Assembly (NCBI RefSeq): GCF_001570985.1
Contig: NZ_BCSS01000019.1
Span: 1 to 61,242 of the forward strand
DNA: 61,242 nucleotides
Source of the DNA: Janibacter limosus NBRC 16128
GTDB taxonomy: Bacteria > Actinomycetota > Actinomycetes > Actinomycetales > Dermatophilaceae
Direction of reading: 5' to 3'
This document shows, piece by piece, positions 35,844-44,672 of the stretch. Each line of letters opens with the position of its first letter. Positions within the stretch are counted from its first letter, which is position 1. The notes under the pieces were generated by a model. The model was given only the letters and a program-made list of their open reading frames with translations, was not told where the DNA came from and searched no databases. Made by a program: the position numbers and the translations under genes.

Positions 35844-35848
35844 GATGC

Positions 35849-36355
35849 ATGAGCAGCCGCCACGACCCCTCGGACGACGTCGACGCCATCGTCGAGGCCT
35901 GGCGACGCGAGCGCCCCGACCTCGACGTCGAGCCCCTCCACGTCTTCTCGCGCGTCTCCCGGTTGGCGCGCCTGCTCGACCTCGACCGGACCAGCGCCTT
36001 CGCCCGTCACGAGCTCGAGGGGTGGGAGTTCGATGTCCTGTCAGCGCTGCGGCGCGCCGGCGAGCCCTATGAGCTCTCCCCCGGCCGGCTGGTCCAGGAG
36101 ACGCTCGTGACCTCGGGGACGATGACCAACCGCATCGACCGACTGGCGACCAAGGGATGGGTCGAGCGCCTCCCCTCGCCTTCCGATCGTCGCGGCGTCA
36201 TCGTCCGCCTGACGGCAGGCGGTCAGGCCGCGGTCGACGCGGCCATGGCCGACCTGCTGACCCGCGAGGCAGAGCTCCTGGACAGCATGGCCAGCGACGA
36301 GCGGGGTGCGCTGACCCGCGCACTCAAGCGGCTGCTCGCGCCCTTCGAGGCCTAG
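35849..36355 (+). CDS. MarR-family transcriptional regulator
   Basis: 168 residues. Winged-helix core: EGWEFDVLSALRRAGEPYEL, then RLVQETLVTSGTMTNRIDRL, KGWVERLPSPSDRRGVIVRL, the wing with the conserved DRRG. A helical C-terminus (AAMADLLTREAELLDSMASD) serves dimerisation. It is divergent from tam, with a TCTCGATATCAAGA site between them, so it probably represses itself and the tam-VOC unit; the ligand is unknown. Its stop codon TAG forms the first bases of the -10 of the following gene. Confidence 0.9.
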   Translation: MSSRHDPSDDVDAIVEAWRRERPDLDVEPLHVFSRVSRLARLLDLDRTSAFARHELEGWEFDVLSALRRAGEPYELSPGRLVQETLVTSGTMTNRIDRLATKGWVERLPSPSDRRGVIVRLTAGGQAAVDAAMADLLTREAELLDSMASDERGALTRALKRLLAPFEA

Positions 36356-36358
36356 GCT
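36353..36358 (+). promoter_or_regulatory. -10 element of a leaderless L7/L12-like gene transcript
   Basis: TAGGCT ends 7 bases before the ATG at 36366. Its TAG is the stop codon of marR. Confidence 0.4.
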
Positions 36359-36365
36359 GCCCCGC

Positions 36366-36674
36366 ATGTCCACCTTCCCCCTGGCCGTCGTCGCGATCGT
36401 CATCGCGGCGCTGCTGACCGCTGCGTGCGTCGGCCTGCTCGTCGCCCTCAGGCGTCGCCTGCCTGGCGACTCGGTCCGGCCGGCCCCCTACGGTCAGGTC
36501 CCGCCCGAGACCCGGATCCGCGTCGACGCGCTGCTGACCGAGGGCCAGACGATCGCTGCGATCAAGGAGGTCCGGCGGGCGACGTCCTGGTCGCTCGTCG
36601 ATGCCAAGAACTGGGTCGACGCCGTCGCGCGGGGCGAGCAGCCCGGATCCTCCGAGCTCGACCCTGCGGCCTGA
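36366..36674 (+). CDS. Membrane-anchored protein with ribosomal L7/L12 C-terminal-like domain
   Basis: 102 residues. An N-terminal membrane helix (LAVVAIVIAALLTAACVGLL, residues 6-25) followed by RRRLPG places the rest in the cytoplasm. After a Pro-rich linker, residues 50-92 read IRVDALLTEGQTIAAIKEVR, then RATSWSLVDAKNWVDAVARG. This has the K-x-x-R-x-A-T...L-x-x-A-K pattern of the L7/L12 C-terminal domain, the part that binds elongation factors. Only that helix pair seems present. Role unknown; it could bring a translation factor or RNA-related partner to the membrane. It follows marR by 10 bases. Confidence 0.7.
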   Translation: MSTFPLAVVAIVIAALLTAACVGLLVALRRRLPGDSVRPAPYGQVPPETRIRVDALLTEGQTIAAIKEVRRATSWSLVDAKNWVDAVARGEQPGSSELDPAA

Positions 36675-36716
36675 GCGAGGCCACGACCTACGTCCGCGGA
36701 CTGAAGCGCGGCTGAG

Positions 36717-38534
36717 TCAGCCGACGAGCTCGGCGATCTCGAGCCACTCCATCTCGAGCATCTCCTTGTCCTCCGCAAGCCCGGCCAGCGTCGCATTCAG
36801 CTCCGCGAGCTTCGCGTGGTCGTGGACCGCGTCCGCCATCTCGTGGTGCAGCCTGACCTCACGGGCATCGAGCTTGGCCAGCTGCTTCTCGATCCGCGCC
36901 ATGGTCTTGCGTGCGTCACGTTGCGCGGCGGGGTCAACCGTCGGCGTGGACGACGAAGGGGGCTGCGCTCCCCCCTTCGTCGTGCTCGCGGTGGCGGCAG
37001 CCATCGCGTCGGGACCACCGGTGGATCCCTGGGCAGCCCGCAGACGCAGGTACTCGTCCACCCCGCCGGGCACGTGCCGAAGGCGGCCATCGAGGATCGC
37101 GTACTGCTGGTCGGTGATCCGCTCCAGCAGGTAACGGTCGTGCGAGATGACGATGAGCGTGCCCGGCCAGGAGTCGAGCAGGTCCTCCATCGCGGCGAGC
37201 ATGTCGGAGTCGACGTCATTGGTCGGCTCGTCGAGGGCGATGACATTGGGCTCGGCGAGCAGGAGCAGGAGCAGCTGCAGGCGACGCTTCTGACCACCAG
37301 AGAGCTCACCGACGCGGGCCGACAGGTGCTCGCGTGCGAAGCCGAGCCGCTCCAGCAGCTGAGCCGGCGTGTGGTCCTTGCCGTCGATCGTGAAGGTCGT
37401 CTTGGTCCGCGCCAGCACCTCGCGGACCCGGTCCGTCCTGATCTCCTGCAGCTGGGAGAACTGCTGGTCGAGGAAGCCGAACTGGACGGTCTTGCCGCGC
37501 TTGACCCGTCCGGTGGACGGCTCCAGATCCCCCGCGATCAGTGCCAGCAGGGTCGACTTGCCCACACCGTTGGCACCGAGGATGCCGGTGCGCTCACCCG
37601 GCGCGATCCGCCAGGTGATGTTGCGCAGGATCGTGCGCTCACCGAAGGCAAGGCTCACGTCCTCGAGGTCGATGACGTCCTTGCCCAAGCGCGCCACGGC
37701 CATCCGCTGCAGCTCGATGGGGTTGCGCACGGGCGGCACGTCGGCGATGAGCTGGTTGGCTGCCTCGATGCGGAACTTCGGCTTCGCCGTCCGCGCCGGG
37801 GCGCCTCGACGCAGCCACGCGAGTTCCTTGCGCATGAGGTTCTGCCGCTTCGACTCCGTCGCCGCATTCATCCGGTCACGCTCGACTCGCTGCAGGATGT
37901 ATGCCGCGTAGCCCCCTTCGAAGGGCTCGACGATCTGGTCGTGCACCTCCCAGGTCTCGGTGCAGACCTCGTCGAGGAACCATCGGTCGTGAGTGATGAC
38001 GAGCAGTCCGCCCGACCCCCTGGTCCAGCGCCTCTTGAGGTGCTCGGCGAGCCAAGAGATCCCCTCGACGTCGAGGTGGTTGGTCGGCTCATCAAGCGCG
38101 ATGAGGTCCCAGTCACCGACGAGCAGCGCGGCCAGCGCCACTCGACGTCGCTGCCCGCCGGACAGCTCTCCGATGAGCGCCTCCCAGGGCACATCCGCGA
38201 CGAGGCCGTTGATGACATCCCGGACCCCGGCATCCCCCGCCCACTCGTGCTCGGGTCGATCCCCCACGATGCACGCACCCACGCTCGCGTCCGCGTCGAG
38301 ATCATCGGTCTGGCCGAGCACACCGAAGCGGACTCCACCGCGTCGGGTGATCCGACCCGACTGCGGCTCGATCAGGCCGGCGAGCATCCCCAGCAGGCTC
38401 GACTTGCCGTCACCATTACGGCCGACGAGCCCGATCCGGTCGCCCTCCTCGATGCCGAGGCTGACGGAGTCGAAGACGACGCGCGTGGGGTACTCGAGGT
38501 GGAGCGATTCCGCTCCCAGGAGAGGGGTGGCCAT
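36717..38534 (-). CDS. ABC-F family ATPase (Uup-like)
   Basis: 605 residues with two ABC domains and no membrane part. Domain 1: Walker A GLVGRNGDGKSSLLGML, signature LSGGQRRRVALAAL, Walker B LIALDEPTNHLD. Domain 2: GILGANGVGKSTLLALI, ELSGGQKRRLQLLLLLLAEP, VIALDEPTNDVD. The linker between them carries MRKELAWLRRGAPARTAKPK, the PtIM-type arm with the RGxxARTxK signature of the Uup branch. A C-terminal coiled coil (ARKTMARIEKQLAKLDAREV) also fits Uup. Members act on ribosomes or on branched DNA. The start overlaps the ispE stop (TGATG). The region before the coiled coil is low-complexity and encoded by a 13-bp inverted repeat. Confidence 0.93.
   Translation of the reverse strand: MATPLLGAESLHLEYPTRVVFDSVSLGIEEGDRIGLVGRNGDGKSSLLGMLAGLIEPQSGRITRRGGVRFGVLGQTDDLDADASVGACIVGDRPEHEWAGDAGVRDVINGLVADVPWEALIGELSGGQRRRVALAALLVGDWDLIALDEPTNHLDVEGISWLAEHLKRRWTRGSGGLLVITHDRWFLDEVCTETWEVHDQIVEPFEGGYAAYILQRVERDRMNAATESKRQNLMRKELAWLRRGAPARTAKPKFRIEAANQLIADVPPVRNPIELQRMAVARLGKDVIDLEDVSLAFGERTILRNITWRIAPGERTGILGANGVGKSTLLALIAGDLEPSTGRVKRGKTVQFGFLDQQFSQLQEIRTDRVREVLARTKTTFTIDGKDHTPAQLLERLGFAREHLSARVGELSGGQKRRLQLLLLLLAEPNVIALDEPTNDVDSDMLAAMEDLLDSWPGTLIVISHDRYLLERITDQQYAILDGRLRHVPGGVDEYLRLRAAQGSTGGPDAMAAATASTTKGGAQPPSSSTPTVDPAAQRDARKTMARIEKQLAKLDAREVRLHHEMADAVHDHAKLAELNATLAGLAEDKEMLEMEWLEIAELVG
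36950..36983. repeat. Perfect inverted repeat inside the ABC-F gene (GACGAAGGGGG family)
   Basis: Arms 36950-36962 and 36971-36983 match over 13 bases around an 8-base loop. The repeat encodes the Thr/Lys/Gly/Gly...Pro/Pro/Ser/Ser part of a disordered linker, where an insertion would be tolerated. Its core recurs in the terminator at 46183-46215. Confidence 0.7.
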
Positions 38535-39472
38535 CAGGTCGTACGCACCGTCGGCAGGATGTGGGTCCCGTGGACCGGACCGGTGGCCCGCAGGATGTCG
38601 CCAGCGGTGCCGGATGCGGTGAGCGCAACGGCCAGGTCGATGGCCCCTTCGGCGCTGTCGGCAAGGATCGCGACGGTCGGACCCGACCCGGAGACGATGG
38701 CGGCGAGCGCGCCGAAGCCCATGGCCGCGTCGATGACCTCACCGATCGCTGGCTGCAGTGCGATGGCGTCGGCCTGGAGGTCGTTGTCGAGCACGGGCGC
38801 CAGGGCGGTCGGGTCACCGGACCGCAGGGCGCTCATCAGGGCCGAGCTCGGGCGGGGCTCGTCGATCTCGGTGCCGGCGAAGCGCTGGTCGAAGGCCGAG
38901 TAGACCATCGGTGTCGACAACCCGCTCGCGGGCGAGGGCACGAAGACCCAGTGGTAGGTCCCCTTGGCCAGGACGGGGGTGACGACCTCGCCGCGTCCCG
39001 AGCCGACGCAGGTCCCTCCGTGGAGCAGGAAGGGAACATCGCTGCCGATCCCGGCCGCGACCTCCTCGAGCTCCTCCTTGGGCAGGGAGGTGCCCCACAG
39101 GGCATCGCACGCCACGAGTGCGGCCGCGGCATCGGCGGAGCCGCCTGCCATGCCGCCCGCGACGGGGATCTGCTTGTCGATCGACAGGTGCACCGGGTCC
39201 TGGCCGCCGGTGCGCTCGGCGAGCGCGAGGGCCGCACGCAGCGCGAGGTTGGACTCGTCGGTCGGCACCTTGTCCGCGTCGCGGCCGCGCACCGAGCATC
39301 CCCACTCGTCGGCCAGCGCCACCGTCACGTCGTCGTGGAGTCCCACGGCTTGATAGACGGTGGAGAGCGAGTGGTACCCGTCCTCGCGCAACGGACCGAC
39401 GAAGAGCTCAAGGTTGACCTTCGCCGGCGCACGCGCGGTCACGGCTGCGGGCAGCTCGAGCACGGAGGTCAT
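38534..39472 (-). CDS. ispE: 4-diphosphocytidyl-2-C-methyl-D-erythritol kinase
   Basis: MEP-pathway kinase that makes isoprenoid precursors. The 312-residue GHMP kinase has [20 protein letters not shown] at the N-terminus (substrate Lys and the family opening), the ATP loop [20 protein letters not shown], and [20 protein letters not shown] near the C-terminus. The order rsmA-ispE-ABC-F is common in actinobacteria. Its ATG overlaps the rsmA stop (ATGA) and its own stop overlaps the ABC-F start by one base, so the three are translationally coupled. Confidence 0.95.
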   Translation of the reverse strand: MTSVLELPAAVTARAPAKVNLELFVGPLREDGYHSLSTVYQAVGLHDDVTVALADEWGCSVRGRDADKVPTDESNLALRAALALAERTGGQDPVHLSIDKQIPVAGGMAGGSADAAAALVACDALWGTSLPKEELEEVAAGIGSDVPFLLHGGTCVGSGRGEVVTPVLAKGTYHWVFVPSPASGLSTPMVYSAFDQRFAGTEIDEPRPSSALMSALRSGDPTALAPVLDNDLQADAIALQPAIGEVIDAAMGFGALAAIVSGSGPTVAILADSAEGAIDLAVALTASGTAGDILRATGPVHGTHILPTVRTT

Positions 39473-40356
39473 GTCGTCACCCTAGCCATGAGCTCCTGGG
39501 TGATCCGCGCAAAGGCGAGGACATCCAGCTGCTCACCCCGGGTGCGCGGGTCGACCCCCGCCGCCAGGAGGGCCTCCTCGGCCACCTCTCCGGACCCCGC
39601 GATGCCGCGCAGCGCGGCCCGCAGGGTCTTGCGGCGCTGGGCGAACGCGGCATCGACGACCGCGAAGACCTGAGCGCGCGTCGCCTCGGTGGCCGGCGGG
39701 TCGTGCCGCACGAACTTCACCAGGCCGGAGTCGACATTGGGCACAGGCCAGAAGATGCTGCGGGAGACACGACCGGCGAGCGCCACCTCGGCCCACCACG
39801 CCGCCTTGACGCTGGGCACCCCGTAGGTCTTGCTCCCGGGCCCGGCCGCGAGTCGCTCGGCGACCTCGAGCTGCACCATGACCAGGACCCGCTCGATGGT
39901 GGGGAAGGTCTCGAGGAAGTGCAGGACGACCGGCACGGAGATGTTGTACGGCAGGTTGGCCACGAGAGCGGTGGGTGCGCTGCTGGGCAGCTCCGTGACG
40001 GTCAGCGCGTCTGCGTGCACGACCTCGAGCCGCTCCTGCGCACCGGGGGCGTGGACGGCCACGGTCTCCGGCAGCGCGGCGGCCAGGACCGGATCGACCT
40101 CGATCGCGGTGACCTGGGCAGCCTCCTCGAGGAGGGCGAGGGTCAGGGACCCCAGACCGGGGCCGATCTCGACGACATGGTCCTCGGCCGTGACATCGCC
40201 CGCCCGGACGATGCGACGCACCGTGTTGGCGTCGACGACGAAGTTTTGTCCCCAGTGCTTGGTCGGGCGCACCCCCAGCTGGTCCGCCAGCTGACGGACG
40301 CGGCTGGCGCCGAGCAGGCCGGAGCCCGTGGCGGGCTCGGGCAGGTCGGTGCTCAT
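39469..40356 (-). CDS. rsmA: 16S rRNA A1518/A1519 dimethyltransferase
   Basis: Dimethylates two adjacent adenines in helix 45 of 16S rRNA (KsgA). 295 residues: [23 protein letters not shown] motif [20 protein letters not shown], catalytic [19 protein letters not shown] and the C-terminal helical domain [13 protein letters not shown]. All motifs are present. ATG 40356 lacks a ribosome site; TAGAGT ends 6 bases upstream, indicating a leaderless message, so a promoter lies between rsmA and rpf. Loss of the enzyme gives kasugamycin resistance in other bacteria. Confidence 0.96.
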   Translation of the reverse strand: MSTDLPEPATGSGLLGASRVRQLADQLGVRPTKHWGQNFVVDANTVRRIVRAGDVTAEDHVVEIGPGLGSLTLALLEEAAQVTAIEVDPVLAAALPETVAVHAPGAQERLEVVHADALTVTELPSSAPTALVANLPYNISVPVVLHFLETFPTIERVLVMVQLEVAERLAAGPGSKTYGVPSVKAAWWAEVALAGRVSRSIFWPVPNVDSGLVKFVRHDPPATEATRAQVFAVVDAAFAQRRKTLRAALRGIAGSGEVAEEALLAAGVDPRTRGEQLDVLAFARITQELMARVTT

Positions 40357-40362
40357 GGGGCG

Positions 40363-40368
40363 ACTCTA
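40363..40368 (-). promoter_or_regulatory. -10 element of the leaderless rsmA-ispE transcript
   Basis: TAGAGT ends 6 bases before the rsmA ATG. The identical hexamer precedes pth. Confidence 0.5.
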
Positions 40369-40399
40369 TTCATCAGCGGGATGGCTTCGACAATCGCGA

Positions 40400-40440
40400 C
40401 GACGGGCCCCCGCGACCGCAAAGGTCTCGGGGGCCCGTCG
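40400..40440 (-). terminator. Terminator downstream of rpf
   Basis: Eighteen-base arms 40400-40417 and 40423-40440, with one mismatch, close a 5-base loop. The hairpin starts 19 bases past the rpf stop and precedes the rsmA promoter, separating the two units. Confidence 0.8.
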
Positions 40441-40459
40441 TCGACACGCTCGCGAAGGA

Positions 40460-41656
40460 TCAGGCGGCGTGGGCGCAGCCCCACGGGGAGAGACCACGCT
40501 GGGCCTTCACCCGGTTGGCGACGGTGATCTGCTCGCCGCGCGAGGCGAGGTCGGCACGCTGGGCGAAGTCGCCTCCACCGGCGCCGAGCCAGGTCTGGAT
40601 GTCGAACTGCAGCCCGCCGTAGTAGCCGTTGCCCGAGTTGATCGACCAGTTGCCCGTCGACTCGCACTGGGCGATGCGGTCCCACATCGCGGCATTGGCC
40701 AGGTTGAGCCCGGCCGAGCTCTCAGGAGACGACGTGGGCTCCGGCGCCGGGGTGCTCTTCGGCGCAGAGGGCGTGGACGAGGGCGCCTTGGGGACGGATG
40801 GCTGGGGCTTCGGCGCCGGCTTGGCCTTGGTGCCCTGGATGACGATCTTGCTGACCGGCTGGCGGGTGACCTTGCTGCTGGTCACCTTGGTGGCAGAGAC
40901 CTTGCCGTTCTTGTAGACGAGGCGCACGTTGTTGGTGCGCGTCCCAGCACGCCCCTCACGCTCGACCTTGGTCGTGCCCTCGAGCATCGAGGCGTCCTTC
41001 TTGACGACGGTCGTGAAGGGGATGGACTCGGCGCGCTTGTCCGCCTTGACGCTCACGCGGTCGAGACGGATCGTCATGCCGTCCTTGATCGCCGTGGAGG
41101 CACCCGGCTTGATGAGGTCGTTGGAGTCGTACCGGACCTCGGCCTCCCGCAGTGCCGCCTTGACCGTCGACGCCGTCACGGTCGCGCTGCTGCGCTTGCC
41201 GCCCACGAGGAGCTTGATGTCCTTGGGGGTGGACATCTTCAGGTCCAGCCCGTCGCGTCCGATGCCCATGCTGCGCGAGGCCGAGAGGACGGCGTCGCCG
41301 CTGTTGCGGATACCGAGCTCCTGGAGCGCGTCACCGACGGTCGTCGCCGTGGTCCAGTACTCCCGCTCCTTGCCGTCCACCGTGAGCGTCAGCTTGCGGC
41401 CGTACCGCACGACGATCGTCTGGCCATCGTCGACCGGGGTCTGCGCCGACGGGGTGACCACGTCGTGCTTGCCGAGCTCGATGCCCTGCTTGTCCAGGAC
41501 ATCCGCGACGGTGCCGCCGAAGGAGTGGACGGTGGACTTCTGGCCGTCGACCGACAGCGCGACGGACTTGTCCATGACGACGACGCCCGAGACTCCGAGG
41601 GCGAGGGCGCCGACGACGCCAGCTTGGGTGATGCGGCGGATCGCAGGTGAACTCAC
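40460..41656 (-). CDS. rpfB: Resuscitation-promoting factor (RpfB-like, DUF348-G5-Rpf)
   Basis: Secreted peptidoglycan hydrolase that helps dormant cells regrow. 398 residues. An N-terminal signal/anchor helix (AGVVGALALGVSGVVVM), then repeated ubiquitin-like DUF348 units (VALSVDGQKSTVHSFGGTVA; LTLTVDGKEREYWTTATTVG; IKLLVGGKRSSATVTASTVK), a G5 domain (ESIPFTTVVKKDASMLEGTT), a Pro/Ser/Ala linker and the Rpf domain from residue 321 (MWDRIAQCESTGNWSINSGN) with catalytic Glu332 and the Cys331/Cys394 pair. The domain order equals RpfB. GTG 41656 has GGAG 5 bases upstream. Position between tatD and rsmA is conserved in the phylum. Confidence 0.95.
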   Translation of the reverse strand: MSSPAIRRITQAGVVGALALGVSGVVVMDKSVALSVDGQKSTVHSFGGTVADVLDKQGIELGKHDVVTPSAQTPVDDGQTIVVRYGRKLTLTVDGKEREYWTTATTVGDALQELGIRNSGDAVLSASRSMGIGRDGLDLKMSTPKDIKLLVGGKRSSATVTASTVKAALREAEVRYDSNDLIKPGASTAIKDGMTIRLDRVSVKADKRAESIPFTTVVKKDASMLEGTTKVEREGRAGTRTNNVRLVYKNGKVSATKVTSSKVTRQPVSKIVIQGTKAKPAPKPQPSVPKAPSSTPSAPKSTPAPEPTSSPESSAGLNLANAAMWDRIAQCESTGNWSINSGNGYYGGLQFDIQTWLGAGGGDFAQRADLASRGEQITVANRVKAQRGLSPWGCAHAA

Positions 41657-41776
41657 AGTGCTCCAGTGTTCGTACTTCCCGGGCACCGGTGGGTCCGCAC
41701 ACAGGGACCCAAGGATGGCGGGCACCGTGTCAGCGACAAAACATCAGGGGAAACCGGCCCCGGCCAACAGCGGACC

Positions 41777-41806
41777 ACGATGCACCAGCAATAACCCGAA
41801 GGTCAA
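41777..41806 (-). promoter_or_regulatory. Candidate promoter of rpf
   Basis: On the minus strand TTGACC (41801-41806), an 18-base spacer and CATCGT (41777-41782). This leaves a leader of about 110 bases, which contains a GGGTCC/GGACCC hairpin but no riboswitch that I can recognise. Confidence 0.3.
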
Positions 41807-41885
41807 GTTTTGATAACGGAGCCTGTGCAGACACCCGGCCACCGTGAGGCCGCAAGGTCCTCCAACCCCCGAAAAACCGGGCCAG

Positions 41886-42779
41886 TCACCGCACCTGTGA
41901 GGTCGACCACGGGCCGTAGACCCGCTCGCTGTTGTCGGAGATCGCGGTGCACATCGTCGCGACGTCGACACCGAGGGTGCGCGCCATGACACGGACCGTG
42001 TGCGGCAGCAGGTACGGCGCATTGGCCCGGCCACGCTCCGGCGCAGGAGTCAGGTAGGGCGCGTCCGTCTCGGCGAGCACCTGCTCGATGGGCGTGTGGG
42101 CGAGTGCCTCGCGCAGTCCTGCGGCGCTCTTGAAGGTCACGGTCCCGGCGAAGGACAGCAGGTAACCACGATCGACGCACTCGCGCGCCATCGCCAGGTC
42201 CCCGCTGAAGCAGTGCAGGACGGTCGTCTCCGGCGCCCCTTCCTCGGCCAGCACCCGCAGGACGTCCTCGTGGCTGTCGCGGTCATGGATCTGCAGGGCC
42301 TTGCCGGTGCGCTTGGCCAGGTCGATGTGCCACCGGAAGGACTCCTGCTGCGCTGCGTGCCCCTCGGGCCCGGTGCGGAAGTAGTCGAGTCCGGTCTCGC
42401 CCACAGCCCGCACCCGCGGGTGCGACGCGAGACGCTCGATCTCGTCCCACGCCTCCTGGAGATGTCCGGCCTGGGCGAGCTCGGGGATCTCGTTGGGATG
42501 CAGGGCGACGGCACCCAGCATCGACGGATGCCGGTCGATCTGGTCGACGGTGAACCGCGCGCTCTCGAGGTCGCACCCCACTTGCACGACCCGATCGACG
42601 CCGACGGACGCGGCGGCAGCAAGGGCTGCAGCGACGTCCGCCGTGGTCCGCTCGTCCCCTCCGTCGGGCGCGATGGCGTCCGGGATGTCCCGCCGACGGA
42701 TGTCGATGTGCGTGTGGTTGTCGACGACGGCGAGCGGAAGGGGGTCGGGTCGCGCCGCGACCTCGTCACGCCCCGCCAT
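41886..42779 (-). CDS. tatD: TatD-family metal-dependent DNase/hydrolase
   Basis: 297 residues with the TatD metal ligands: VVDNHTHIDIRRRD (HxH), AVGETGLDYFRTGPEG (Glu), QIHDRDSHEDVLRVL (His), VLHCFSGDLAMARE (His) and VLAETDAPYLTPAPERG (Asp). Family members are 3-prime exonucleases or D-aminoacyl-type hydrolases. ATG 42779 overlaps the metG stop by one base (TGATG), so it is coupled to metG, as in most actinobacteria. About 230 bases follow before rpf, which has its own promoter. Confidence 0.93.
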   Translation of the reverse strand: MAGRDEVAARPDPLPLAVVDNHTHIDIRRRDIPDAIAPDGGDERTTADVAAALAAAASVGVDRVVQVGCDLESARFTVDQIDRHPSMLGAVALHPNEIPELAQAGHLQEAWDEIERLASHPRVRAVGETGLDYFRTGPEGHAAQQESFRWHIDLAKRTGKALQIHDRDSHEDVLRVLAEEGAPETTVLHCFSGDLAMARECVDRGYLLSFAGTVTFKSAAGLREALAHTPIEQVLAETDAPYLTPAPERGRANAPYLLPHTVRVMARTLGVDVATMCTAISDNSERVYGPWSTSQVR

Positions 42780-44587
42780 CAGCTGTCGTCCGACATGGCC
42801 GCCCGCTCGGCAGCGACGACCTCCTCGGGGTCGAGCTTGACGAAGACCGGGCTGGGCTTGGCGATCGAGGTCCCTACTGCCACAGGCGTACTCGCCCACG
42901 CGGGGAAGCCTGAGTAGTCACCTGTGATGACGGGGTAGCCGGGACCGCCGTCCAGGTCCTCGACCTCCTCGATGCGGGGCATCGGTACCAGCTCACCCTC
43001 GCCACCGAGGACCGCGTCGACGCGGTTGGCCGCATGCGGGAGGAAGGGGGCAAGGAGCAGGTTGCAGTCGCTCGTCGCCTGCACGAGCGTGTGCAGGACC
43101 GTCGCGAGGCGCTCGCGCTGGTCCTCTCCCTTGAGGCGGAAGGGCTCGGTGTCGGACACGTACTTGTTGACATCTCCGACCACGCGCATGGCCTCGGCCA
43201 GCGCCGCCTTGACCCGGTTGCGGGCGAGCAGCCCACCCACCTCGGCGAAGGCTGCCTCCACCCGGGCCAGGACCTGCGAGTCGACCTCCTCGAGGTCCCC
43301 CGGCTGCGGGATCTCCCCGAAGTTCTTGGCGACCATCGACGCCGTGCGGTTGACGAGGTTGCCCCAGCCCGCGACGAGCTCGGAGTTGTTGCGCTGGACG
43401 AAGTCCGGCCAGGTGAAGTCCGAGTCCTGGGTCTCCGGCCCGGCCGCGCAGATGTAGTAGCGCAGCGGGTCGGGACCGAAGTCCTCCAGCACGTGCCGCA
43501 GGCCGATGACGTGACCGCGGCTGGAGGAGAACTGCTTGGACTCCATCGTGAGGAACTCGCTGGCCACGACCTCGGTCGGGAGGTTGAGCTCGCCGAAGGA
43601 CCCGGGCTCTCCCCCCTTCGACCCCCTGCCGGAGTAGGCGAGCAGCTCCGCCGGCCAGATCTGGCTGTGGAAGGTGATGTTGTCCTTGCCCATGAAGTAG
43701 TAGGACGTCGCCTCCGCGTCGTTCCACCACTCGCGCCAGCGGTCCGGCTCGCCGGAGCGACGGGCCCACTCGATCGACGCCGAGAGATAACCGATGACCG
43801 CGTCGAACCACACGTAGAAGCGCTTGGTGGGGTACTTGTCCCCCAGCTCCCCCGGGAGCGGGATGCCCCAGTCGATGTCGCGGGTCATCGCCCGCGGGCG
43901 GATGTCATCGAGGATGTTGAGGCTGAAGTTGATGACATTGTGCCGCCAGGTGCCCGTGGCCTCGCGTCCCTGCAGGTACTCGCGCAGCGCGTCGGCGAGC
44001 GCCGGCAGGTCGAGGAAGAAGTGCTCCGTCTCGCCGAACTGCGGTGTCGCGCCGTCGATCTTGCTGCGGGGGTCCAGCAGGTCGGTCGGCTCCAGCTGGT
44101 TGCCGCAGTTGTCGCACTGGTCGCCGCGCGCGTCCTCGTAACCGCAGATCGGGCAGGTGCCCTCGATGTAACGGTCGGGTAGGGTGCGGCCGGTCCTCGG
44201 GTCGAGCGCCACCTGCTGGGTCTGCTCGACGAAGTAGCCGTTGGCCAGACACTGCTCGAAGAGGTCCTGGACCACCTGGTAGTGGTTGCGCGAGGTCGTG
44301 CGCGTGTAGAGGTCGTAGGAGCAGCCCAGGTCGACGAGCTCCTCCGCGATGATCCGGTGGTTGCGGTCGGCGAACTCGCGCGCCGAGATGCCTTCCTTGT
44401 CGGCCTGCACGAGGATCGGCGTGCCGTGCTCGTCCGAGCCGCTGACGACGAGCACGTCGTGCCCTGCCATGCGCATGTACCGGCTGAAGACGTCCGAGGG
44501 GACCCCGATCCCGGCGACGTGACCGAGGTGACGAGGGCCGTTGGCGTACGGCCAGGCAACAGCGGAGAGAACCTTCATGCCGCTCAT
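42779..44587 (-). CDS. metG: Methionyl-tRNA synthetase
   Basis: Charges tRNA-Met. About 602 residues: the HIGH motif as HLGH in [19 protein letters not shown], a four-cysteine zinc site ([20 protein letters not shown]), [13 protein letters not shown], the domain with [18 protein letters not shown], and the KMSKS loop as FSSSRG in [15 protein letters not shown], a variant normal for this phylum. The anticodon-binding helical domain follows. There is no C-terminal tRNA-binding EMAP domain. ATG 44587 (MSGMKVL) or ATG 44578, which has AGGA 8 bases upstream, could be the start. It heads metG-tatD. Confidence 0.95.
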   Translation of the reverse strand: MSGMKVLSAVAWPYANGPRHLGHVAGIGVPSDVFSRYMRMAGHDVLVVSGSDEHGTPILVQADKEGISAREFADRNHRIIAEELVDLGCSYDLYTRTTSRNHYQVVQDLFEQCLANGYFVEQTQQVALDPRTGRTLPDRYIEGTCPICGYEDARGDQCDNCGNQLEPTDLLDPRSKIDGATPQFGETEHFFLDLPALADALREYLQGREATGTWRHNVINFSLNILDDIRPRAMTRDIDWGIPLPGELGDKYPTKRFYVWFDAVIGYLSASIEWARRSGEPDRWREWWNDAEATSYYFMGKDNITFHSQIWPAELLAYSGRGSKGGEPGSFGELNLPTEVVASEFLTMESKQFSSSRGHVIGLRHVLEDFGPDPLRYYICAAGPETQDSDFTWPDFVQRNNSELVAGWGNLVNRTASMVAKNFGEIPQPGDLEEVDSQVLARVEAAFAEVGGLLARNRVKAALAEAMRVVGDVNKYVSDTEPFRLKGEDQRERLATVLHTLVQATSDCNLLLAPFLPHAANRVDAVLGGEGELVPMPRIEEVEDLDGGPGYPVITGDYSGFPAWASTPVAVGTSIAKPSPVFVKLDPEEVVAAERAAMSDDS

Positions 44588-44672
44588 CCTAGGTTCCCGG
44601 CGCTCCCCATCCATCGGCGCTAGCCTGCCGGGAGCACGCGGGGGCGGCCCGCGCCGTCGAGAGGTGACGTCG

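Noticed and set aside
41657-41885. A possible c-di-AMP (ydaO) riboswitch in the rpf leader, known upstream of rpf genes in other actinobacteria.
   Set aside because: The conserved ydaO core could not be found in the 229 bases; only a simple GGGTCC/GGACCC hairpin is visible.
42779-44587. MetG appears to lack KMSKS (FSSSR instead).
   Set aside because: This substitution is usual for actinobacterial methionyl-tRNA synthetases, and all other motifs are intact, so no loss of function.
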